Positions 56,530 through 64,000 of a stretch of DNA of 64,000 nucleotides are shown here, one piece after another. The stretch is from contig NC_133007.1 of assembly GCF_048564905.1 (NCBI RefSeq), forward strand, positions 5,828,001 to 5,892,000, given 5' to 3'. Source of the DNA: Vicugna pacos. Lineage: Eukaryota; Chordata; Mammalia; Artiodactyla; Camelidae. The translations under genes were made by a program, and so were the position numbers. Positions within the stretch are counted from its first letter, which is position 1. Each line of letters begins with the position of its first letter. The notes beneath the pieces are model-generated. The model had not been told where the DNA came from, did no database searches, and saw nothing but the letters and a program-made list of their open reading frames with translations.

Positions 56530-56960
56530 AGGACGGCGAGAAGACCGACAGCCCTCACAGCACACAACCGGCAGCATCCTATCCCCGGAGCTACCCACGG
56601 AGCCCGTCTTGCATGTATTTTTCCCTTTTGTGTTGACCTGCACTAGAGAACAAACATGACTGAGAGTGAGGAATTGCACGTGATCGGTCCTGGGTTCCAT
56701 GGCCCACGTCCTCCAGGCTACCCGCGTGCCTCAGGGCTGGCCCCGGCGCGGCGTTGGTAGACAGAGGGAGGAGGGCTGATGAAGACGTGCCGTCCCCGGG
56801 AGGCTGGTGCGAGCTGTCCTGGTGCACGTCAGCAGAGGCACATTCCCTTTGCCGCGTGAGACGAGATTAACGCCGTTGGTTTCAGCGCCATTCGTCAGTC
56901 GTCACAATTACGAGCCGGAGAACTTCCTTGAGTGACGCGTGTCATAGCCCAAGGACCACA
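56530..56960. promoter_or_regulatory. CpG-rich stretch, weak regulatory candidate
   Basis: CpGs are scattered densely: GGACGGCGAGAAGACCGACA, CCCCGGCGCGGCGTTGG, CGTGCCGTCCCCGGG, GTGAGACGAGATTAACGCCG, CCATTCGTCAGTCGTCAC, AGTGACGCGTGTCAT. It is less GC-rich than a classical island. CRE-half-like TGACG/CGTCA sequences recur. It could be a weak CpG island or an enhancer. Confidence 0.35.
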
Positions 56961-57699
56961 AAGTTTCCTTTGGCACGTTTGGCAATGATACTTTACTACT
57001 AGTAATGGAAATCATGGACAGTCACCAGGTTTTGAACAAATACCCCCAAATTTCTTATCCTAAGCATCTGACTGCAAAGACCAAAACAACCCCCTCTGCA
57101 ACCCGACTTTTCGATTTCTCGTCCCGATTTAAATGCACGCATTTATGGGAAATGGCCACTTCCACGTGAGTTCGTTCGGGCTACTTTGGAGCAGTTTTGG
57201 TTTTCCACTACAGCCTCTTTCCTCCATAAAATGCCTTACTGAATGATTGTTTTAGATGCCTGGCTTTGGCTGCTGGTGAGAACTACCAAAGGCTACAATC
57301 CGCCCCTCTGTCTCTTCTGCCTGCGGGCCTGGACAGCAGCCCTTCTCCCCTCGGCCGGCCTCCTGGGATACGGAGTCTGCATTCCGTTCCCAGCACAGGG
57401 CCTGCCCCAGGGTGGGGACCTCCTCGCAGAGCGCTCCTTCCCCCAGCCCCTGAAGTCTGTGTGCTGAGATAAAGTAAGCCTGTGCTCCATCCCCTTTGCC
57501 AAGCGTGTTTATCACCAGGCAAGGCAAATATCATTGGAATGTTTCAATGTGCTGCGAACCAAATTCCAGTGCAATCCCAGAGCCTTGGTTGAGCGTTGAA
57601 GCACTCACCAGTCCTGGCACTGACAAGTCCTTGAAGGAGGTCAGCAGCTTTGATGGGGATAAATATCAGCTTGCCCTTTTACATTGAGCATGTCAAGGT
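56961..57699. other. Unassigned stretch
   Basis: GC-richer at 57300-57450. Five overlapping open frames of 63-91 codons on both strands there are typical of GC-driven chance openness. Confidence 0.4.
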
Positions 57700-57835
57700 G
57701 ACCTACAAAGATATAAGCACCATGAGGGCTGTAATTTTTGTTTTGTTCTCTAATGCATCCACCTAATACACCAGAACAGCACCCTAAGGAGTTCCAAGGC
57801 CATAGTTGCCACTCAATAAATGATTTTTTTAAACT
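57700..57835 (+). mobile_element. L2 LINE 3' end
   Basis: ATATAAGCACCATGAGGGCT, GTAATTTTTGTTTTGTTCTC, CATCCACCTAATACACCAGA, then GTTGCCACTCAATAAATGAT. Confidence 0.8.
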
Positions 57836-57879
57836 GAGTTCAATTTCCTTACAGTGAACAACTTGTTCTTGAACTTCAT

Positions 57880-58235
57880 ACGATGGCAGTCATTTAGGAT
57901 ATGTCCTTTTACAGTGTCAGAGTTTTAAATTCAACACATTTTAGAGATTTATCCATGTTTGCATGTATTAGTAGTTTATTCCTTTTTATGGCAGTGTAGT
58001 ATTCCACACATAAATATTCCACAATTTGTTTATCCGTTCTCTTGTTGATGGATGTTTGCTTGTTTCCAGTTTGGGGCTACTATGAATAAAGCTTCCAACA
58101 CATTCTTGTATAAGTCTTTTTGTGGATGTATGTTTTTATTTCTCTTAGGTAAATAAATATTCAGGTATGAAGTTGCCAGATTATAAGGTAGAGGTAACTT
58201 TGTAAGATCTTGCCAAACAAGCATTTATTGAGTCC
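57880..58235 (-). mobile_element. Old L1 LINE (ORF2 end region)
   Basis: AGAGATTTATCCATGTTTGC, TGGCAGTGTAGTATTCCACA, TTTATCCGTTCTCTTGTTGA, TGGATGTTTGCTTGTTTCCA, CTACTATGAATAAAGCTTCC, then GTATAAGTCTTTTTGTGGAT. The minus-strand translation holds ALFIVAPNWKQANIHQQ, matching the decayed L1 ORF2 tail. Confidence 0.9.
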
Positions 58236-58369
58236 TTTGAAATGTATACTGGCAAGTTGTTCTTTCAATTTGAAATACCCTTTCCCTTTCTCAAACAAGT
58301 ATCATAAAATTCATTTTTCAAGGTTTTGCCACATAAGGATTTCCTCAATTGTCACAATATGTATTCAAC

Positions 58370-59080
58370 AAGTTTAATGTTTAACAGATATTCATTGCAC
58401 GTCTACTAGTTTCCTTGTATTTTATTGTTTGCTGGGGCTTCAGAGATGGAAATCAGTGTTTTTTTCCCCAAGAAGCTCACAGTCTAGTGGGGAAGATAGA
58501 CAGTTGTTATGGAGGACAGTGAAGTGTGCACAGGGCTCTAAGAGGCTGCAAAGAGGAAACACAACTCTGTCTGAAGTGGGGAGAATATAGGTCAGCAGTA
58601 GAGCGCATGCCTAGCATGCCCAAGGTCCTGGGTTCAATCCCCAGTACCTCCATTTAAAATAAAAAAAATAAATAATCTAAATACCTCTCCCCGCAAAAAA
58701 ACAAAACAAAACAAAACAATTATTAAAAAAAAAAAAAAACAACTCAGCCTGAGAGGTATTTCTAGGACGGGATGCCTCAGCTGAGTTTAGTAGTTTGTGG
58801 ACAAAGAAGAGAACATTCCAGGCAAAGGAATCTGCAAGTACAAAGAGTACAAAGAGAGATGAAGTCGAGAACAGGCTTCATTTGAAGACGAGTGGGTCCC
58901 CGTGGCTGGAGCACTGGGTGTGACGGTGCATCAGGGGAGGTACCACGGAGGCAGCGGGGGCTGGGAAACAGCCAAGGCCTGGATCACAGAAGGCCTTGAA
59001 TGTCATGTGGAGGCATCCGGACTTTAACTGCAGATCAGTGGGGCACTACTGAACGGTCTGAAGCGGGGGTGGCATCATGG
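58370..59080 (-). mobile_element. L2 LINE long 3' portion, split by a SINE
   Basis: Left: TATTCAACAAGTTTAATG, GATATTCATTGCACGTCTAC, AAGAAGCTCACAGTCTAGTG. It resumes after the SINE: AGAGAACATTCCAGGCAAAG, GAATCTGCAAGTACAAAGAG, ATCACAGAAGGCCTTGAATG and CATCCGGACTTTAACTGCAG. About 550 bp of L2 sequence, one of the longest in the window. Confidence 0.85.
58577..58738 (+). mobile_element. Camelid tRNA-derived SINE (Vic-1 type), copy 4
   Basis: GAATATAGGTCAGCAGTAGA, CCCAAGGTCCTGGGTTCAAT, CCCCAGTACCTCCATTTAAA, ATAATCTAAATACCTCTCCC, then an AAAACAAAACAAAAC-rich tail and a long A run. The flanks ACAACTCTGTCTGAAG (58561-58576) and ACAACTCAGCCTGAGA (58739-58754) form a worn 16-bp duplication. Inserted into the L2 at 58370-59080. 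Confidence 0.95.
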
Positions 59081-59894
59081 AATTAACCGCCTCTCCTGCT
59101 TTTCCACAGCAACTGTCTTACCACATTTTTGTTTGCGCGTTTGTTTCACCACTTGTTTCAGCCTGCCTCTTGCTGCCGTGGTTTGTACATGTGTCTCCTC
59201 TCCACCTGGCCCACAAGGCAAGCCTTGTCTTAGAGATCTCCATGACCCCAAAGTACCTGGCAGTGGGTGTGTATACAGTAGGCACATGTGCTTTGTCTGT
59301 GTTCAATGCCTAGGGTGGAGCCACAAATTTCTAGAGACCCCTTGGGGCTGCAAGACTGGGGTTTCAGGAGGATGCTGGTCTTCACTGGGGCACAGAGCCC
59401 GCTCAAGTGGATCCAAGAGAAAAGTGCTGAACTCCAGGACGGAAGAAAGTGGGGTGGGAGGAATCACACAAAACAGAACCCTCAGCTGTTCCTACCATAA
59501 CCTTATCTACCTCCCACCCAGAATCCCACTGAGGTATTTTGGGGCTGTTCTGCAGCAAAAAAAAAAAAAAACCTGGTTGCTTTTCTGAAGCCTTCTGGAA
59601 TTTCCATCGAGCGAACAGATGGCATTGTTTTCATACGAAGAGCAAAAGAATCTCATGTCCTCAAACACTGGAAGCTTCAGAAAAAACACACAGAGCCTGG
59701 GTAGCAATTACAATGGGGAAGGAACATGCTATGTCAACAGAGAGCTAGACTTTGTACAACACAGGGACCCAGTTGGTTCCTTGGCGGGTAATGTGGACTC
59801 TGCAGGGAGTGTCAGGGTTGAGGGTGTGTGCGCACTGACGTGGTGCTAAAACCAGCTGCGGGCCAGGCTAAGGTCTTATCTGTGGTTCTCTCTC
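59081..59894. other. Unassigned stretch
   Basis: A 15-A run at 59557-59571 lacks a retroelement body. Sequence at 59220-59310 has weak L2-like phrases. The 151-codon plus frame (59133-59588) runs through the A run and lacks any motif. Confidence 0.4.
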
Positions 59895-60300
59895 TCTCAA
59901 GTTCCTACTATGTGCTTGGCCCTGAGAATCCAGAGGTAAAAAGAGACAGCCCCCGATCTCAGAGGCTGTCAGCTTAGTGGTGGAGACAGACTCATAAAAG
60001 TTTTGCACACAAAAAAAATGAGAACAGAAAGTAGAAGCCTCTAACCCAGCCTGGAGAGATCAGAGGAGGTTCCTGGGGGAGGTGATAGCTAAGCTGAGTC
60101 TTATGAGTTGACTGGGAGCTGGCCAGGAGGGGTGGTAATGAGGCAAAGCAAAGGGCAAGCTGGAGGGCACTCCAGACTGAAGGGAGAGCGTGAGCAAGGG
60201 CATGGAGGTCCCGGGAGGAAAGTGGATTCAAGGATGTTACACAGGCAGTGTGGCGTGGCTGAACAGGGCAGGGAGTGGCCCCAAATGAAGCTAGAGATGC
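59895..60300 (-). mobile_element. L2 LINE 3' portion
   Basis: AAGTTCCTACTATGTGCTTG, GCCCTGAGAATCCAGAGGTA, GATCTCAGAGGCTGTCAGCT, AGGTTCCTGGGGGAGGTGAT, AGCTAAGCTGAGTCTTATGA, then GAGCAAGGGCATGGAGGTC. Confidence 0.85.
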
Positions 60301-60494
60301 AAGCTGTGGATGAGAAATATCTAAATTTAAGGAAATATCTGGGCACAACAACATTACACAAGTTCATTGAATTACTGGCAAAACAAGGTGCACCCTATCA
60401 GGAAATCGCTCATAAGGTTGAGAGTCTGGGAATGTTTGGTAACAGAACCCTACTGCCAAGAGCAACGGGTTGCACAAGGAAGAAGGAGTCATTT

Positions 60495-60737
60495 ATTCAT
60501 TTAATCTAAACACATAGATAGAGCATGTGCTCAGTGCCAGGCACTGGAAACCCTGGATACTATATTCCTGATATTCCTGACGAAATGATTGGCATTTGTT
60601 ATTCTGCCCAAGGGGAGGACCCCATAGATAGTTGTTCAATGAATCAATGATCAGTCTGGGCCCCTGCCCTACGAGTTCACAGTCTATTGGGTGAATCAGA
60701 GAGGTAAGCAGACAATTATGATATAAAATGATTACAT
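60495..60737 (-). mobile_element. L2 LINE 3' end
   Basis: ATTCATTTAATCTAAACACA, GTGCTCAGTGCCAGGCACTG, then CCCCTGCCCTACGAGTTCAC, AGTCTATTGGGTGAATCAGA, GAGGTAAGCAGACAATTATG. Cut on its right by the L1 below. Confidence 0.7.
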
Positions 60738-61470
60738 TTGCTGGTGGGAATGTAGTTTGATGCAGCCATTATGGAAAATAGTATGGAGATTCCTCAAAAA
60801 ACTAAAAATAGACTAACCATATGATCCGGCAATCCCACTCCTGGGCATATATCCAGAGGGAACTCTAATTTGAAATGATATGTGCACTCCAGTGTTCATA
60901 GCAGCACTATAAACAATAGCCAAGACTGGATAAAGAAGCTGTGGTATATTTATACAATGGAATACTATGCAGCAATAAAAAAGAATAACATAATGCCATT
61001 CGCAGCAACTTGGATGGACCTGGAATTAGGATTGTTGTTCTAAGTGAAATAAGCCAGACAGGGAAAGAAAAATGCCATATGATATCACTCATATATGGAA
61101 CCTTAAAAAAAAGAAAGAAAGAAGAGGAAAAGAGGACACCAATAAACTCATTTACAAAACAGAAACACACTCACAGACACAGCAAACAATCTTACAGTTA
61201 CCAAGGAAAGGGGGTGGGAAGGGATAAATTTGGAAGTTTGAGATTTGCAAATGTTAACCACTATATATAAAAATAGATAAAAAAACAAATTTCTTCTGTA
61301 TAGCATGGGGGAACTATATCCAGTATCTTGTAATAACCTGTAATGAAAAAGAATACTAGAACAAATATATGCATGTATATGCATGACTGGGACATTATGC
61401 TCTACACCAGAAATTGACACATTGTAACTGATTATATGTATCAATAAAAACTTTTTTTAATTAAAAAAAA
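60738..61470 (+). mobile_element. L1 LINE 3' end (ORF2 tail, 3' UTR, A tail)
   Basis: TTGCTGGTGGGAATGTAGTT, then GATTCCTCAAAAAACTAAAA, CAATCCCACTCCTGGGCATA, CATAGCAGCACTATAAACAA. At about 60928-60989 the frame reads DWIKKLWYIYTMEYYAAIKK, a hallmark L1 ORF2 C-terminal motif. The 3' UTR (AGTGAAATAAGCCAGACAGG, CTATATCCAGTATCTTGTAA) ends TCAATAAAAACT and an A tail at 61470. Truncated at its 5' end; the frame upstream contains stops. Confidence 0.95.
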
Positions 61471-62865
61471 AGATAGAGCAGGGAATTCATCCTCAAGATG
61501 TCTGCAAGAGCCAGAAAAGCAAAATAAGTAAATGAAGAGACCTCCAAGTGAGAGACAATAGGGCCTAGTGGGGACCACAGCCAGTAAAGTGTAGGTGCTC
61601 ATTCTCAAAGGGGTAGTTGCTACTCAACTCCAGGCAAATTAAGATTGAAAGAAGCCAGAAATTTGTGTTTTTATCAAGCAAAACATTACTGTGTAGCTTG
61701 GTTGCTCCCATACTCAGGGTGATGGCATGATCAGCCTCATACCTACATGGAGGTGACGGCATAGACAGAGAGACATTGGTTTGCAAGACACAAGGCCTGA
61801 ATGCCTGCCTTATTGGTTGAACATGGCATGGGACACAGCGACCTGCATGATCAGAGGGTGACACCATAGTCCTCACAGCCATGGGGGTAAACAGGTGCTA
61901 ACAGTGACCCCAGCCTCTCAGCAGCCCACCAGGCTCATGTGCACCTGGTGAGGGCCTGACTTGAGGTCACTTGCTGGCCTCCTTAGGCCAGGACCAGGCT
62001 CTGCTGCAGCTCCTCCCCCAGAGAGGACCTGTGTGGCAGTTGCTAATTCTTTGCCCGAAGGGATCTGTTTGGAGCTGTTTGTTCTGCAGAAGGAAACAGA
62101 AGATTGCAGTGTGTCAGAATCCTGCTCCTCCTCCCGTACGGCTGCCTCCCCCACCACATGAAAGCTGCTGAACAGAGAAATCAAAGATGATTATACGCTG
62201 CTGGAAACCCGCGTGCTTCCGCCTGGCTGCATCCCCCTGCCAAACTGTTATGTAAGCCACGGCTCCGCTCAGGCCTGGAACCAGACAGAGATGCCATTGA
62301 CAGGCCGTCCGTGACCTGCTCATCACCCGCAGCCTTCCCCGGATCCTGTCCCACCTGGAGCAGACCTGCCCCAGGGAGGGGAAGGCCACAGCACAAACTG
62401 ACATGCTGCTTTTACACTGGGCTGGGGATTTCCCTCTCTTACTTCCCAGCCAGTTCAGAGGTGTGGGTGGGTCAGGACTAGGAGTTTACTTTGGCTGGAT
62501 TCCCAGTGACTAAGACATTTGATACTGGAAAACTCCATTTGACAATCCGGTGGAGTTGAGTGTTTTTCCCCCTCCGAAGTGAGTAAGTCACTTTGCGTGT
62601 TTGGCTACCAAGGCCGAACAAGTGAGTTCTGGGGCCCGAGGTGACGTCCAGGTCAGACCGCACTGCTCTGATGGCCAGTACTTATTTCTATTTAGGGATT
62701 CTGGGCATGTTCCCCAGCCCTAAACCACCCAGATGGACTTAGAAGAGCTTTTCCTTTGATGTGTGTAAATGAGCTGAATTCTCAGGCTTTCTACTTGTTT
62801 TCTTTCTGCATCACAGGGTTACAAACACTCAATGGCTCCTACAGCAAGTGCACCAAAGGTTTTTA
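61471..62865. other. Unassigned stretch
   Basis: GC-moderate unique DNA. Overlapping frames of 61-105 codons are on both strands at 61565-62404 without motif. Confidence 0.4.
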
Positions 62866-62906
62866 AATGTTAATTACAACTTTGGGGCACGGCTGTAATT
62901 ACATCT
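62866..62906. promoter_or_regulatory. Paired TAATTAC homeodomain-type sites
   Basis: TAATTAC at 62871-62877 and 62896-62902, starts 25 bp apart, in a repeat-free stretch. TAATTA is a common homeodomain core. Function is inferred. Confidence 0.3.
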
Positions 62907-63039
62907 GAAATGAGCTCCCAGCTATTTACTGGTGACAACGTTCAGGAGTTTATATATTCGTATCTACCCAACACTTCGATTCCGTGCCTCTCCATTTTGC
63001 AGTCTTAGCTGAACATACCCGACGTGAGAAGTTCAAATC

Positions 63040-63160
63040 TCAAGTAGAAAGACTTGAACTTTGGAGTCAGATTAAGAGTCTGTGTTGGAGACACAGCTTG
63101 GTCATTCAGAGTCTATGTGTTCTTGTGCTGTAGCCTAAACCTTGCCAAGACCCTGGATCT
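63040..63160 (+). mobile_element. MIR SINE fragment
   Basis: AAGACTTGAACTTTGGAGTC, AGATTAAGAGTCTGTGTTGG, CAGCTTGGTCATTCAGAGTC. Diverged 5' part of MIR. Confidence 0.5.
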
Positions 63161-64000
63161 ACTGGTTCCCCGTAATTTTCACGCATCACTTTAGAAAAGC
63201 ATGAGGCTTCTAAGGTCCAATTCTGCCTTTGAAGAGTGGCTGACCATGCCCACCTCTCGCCTGCCCCTTCATGGCAGGTGAGCAGGTCCAGCGTGTAGAA
63301 CCCTCCATCGGATGCCCTGGGAGTGAAAAGCGGGACTGAAATCTCAGGTTCGGTTCCCCCTCCCAGCCCTCATCTCTTTTCCTATTCACCCTGGAGGGAG
63401 CTCCTCACAAGCCAAGGGGCCAGGGTGGTGGTTCAACTCTTTCTCACTCTCGATGACTAGGTTCCAGGTCTTACAGTTGGTGCAGATAACTCCTTCCAGG
63501 AAGACGGCCAGGAACTTCATACTCCTTGCACTTTTGAAAAAGCTCAAACCAAAGAAGGGATCGCCTTTTCTAGATCCCAGCCCACAGAAGGACTAGTCAT
63601 TAGGCCCCTGAATCCTCATAAGAGAAGGGGTTTATGGGGTTACTGCATAAGCTCCACGGCAGGAAGAGAGAGCAAACTAAACATACTGAGAGCTGGCTGC
63701 ACCGAGCCTCACATTGCAACCACCATGAAAGCAGGCAGCTGCCCTCCCGCTGTGTGAGTGTAAACAGGAGGACCAACCTCAGGTCCTAATCCTCTCCTCA
63801 CAGGGAAGCTTTCCTTCCCACTCCGCTTCCAGACCTTTGGCTGGGAAGCGACATACGGGCTGGAATTCAGTAAAGCTTGGGTTCTTTCATATGACTCAAT
63901 TCTCCCAGTCCGGAGGAATAAACATCCCTGCTCCTGGAATCCAGTGGCCTCTGGGAGTGAGCTCATCCAGCCCCTGATGGTTTTCTGGATAATAATTAAA
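63161..64000. other. Unassigned stretch at the window end
   Basis: Unique-looking DNA. An 85-codon minus frame at 63709-63966 has no motif. Nothing recognised. Confidence 0.4.

Noticed and set aside
59133-59588. 151-codon frame with cysteine-rich start
   Set aside because: The frame runs into a 15-A run giving a lysine string, has no family resemblance, and overlaps frames on the other strand.
60516-61480. AGATAGAGCA at 60516-60525 and again at 61471-61480 as an L1 target duplication
   Set aside because: The L1 homology starts about 210 bp after the first copy, and the interval between is L2-like. The 10-bp match is probably coincidence; no better duplication was found.
1-64000. BovB LINE or ruminant SINEs (Bov-tA) as a sign of a ruminant
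   Set aside because: No recognisable BovB or Bov-tA sequence was seen, whereas four camelid SINEs were.
1-64000. An undescribed multi-gene system
   Set aside because: No gene cluster, array or coordinated set of frames is visible on either strand. The window's interest lies in single regulatory and repeat features.

Overview
The window is mammalian nuclear DNA, almost certainly from a camelid (camel, llama or alpaca group). The main evidence is four copies of the tRNA-derived camelid SINE (Vic-1 type). They have A- and B-box-like tRNA segments, a CCTGGGTTCAATCCC-like core, a shared body ending in an ATAAACCTAATTACCTCCCC-like stretch, an A-rich tail and short target duplications. They lie at 4662-4843, 18310-18453, 28065-28205 and 58577-58738. 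The rest is what an old eutherian genome shows: many MIR and L2 relics, decayed L1 pieces, hAT (Charlie/MER5-like) DNA transposon relics, MaLR-type LTRs and microsatellites. No prokaryotic or viral gene organisation is present.

I find no protein-coding gene I can defend. No open frame exceeds 166 codons, open frames occur on both strands with no family signature, and none has a convincing splice framework. The window is best read as intergenic or intronic. The only gene-like candidate is on the minus strand at 24712-25780. It looks like an mRNA 3' end: AATAAA sits 17 bases before a 12-base A tract, with a short possible frame upstream. It is either a retrocopy or a real terminal exon.

Layout. 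0-10 kb: hAT relic, MIRs, CAT microsatellite, L2 and L1 pieces, first SINE. 10-20 kb: MIRs, an L1 piece, an L2 piece carrying decayed reverse transcriptase, a MaLR LTR, pyrimidine-rich DNA, second SINE, a GATA-type palindrome and a second MaLR LTR. 20-30 kb: CA repeat, old hAT and LTR-like pieces, L1, MIR, the minus-strand mRNA-like segment, two L2 3' ends and the third SINE. 30-40 kb: two adjacent hAT relics, MER5-like and MIR relics, a solo ERV LTR at about 33.4-34.1 kb, a 22-bp tandem duplication, a CpG island at about 38.0-38.35 kb, and a strong CTCF-type motif at 39161-39178. 40-50 kb: a MIR inserted in a MIR, further MIR and L2, and a MaLR LTR. 50-64 kb: three L1 3' ends (one with a perfect 16-bp target duplication), an old L2 split by the fourth SINE, a CpG-rich stretch near 56.7 kb and a possible homeodomain-type element near 62.9 kb.

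The most useful functional leads are the CpG island with its 13-bp repeat and E-box, the CTCF-type motif 1 kb away, and two palindromic clusters (19437-19458 and 53566-53611). I do not see an undescribed multi-gene system. Repeat family names come from recognition by eye. Boundaries are usually good to about 10-30 bases where no target duplication is given.
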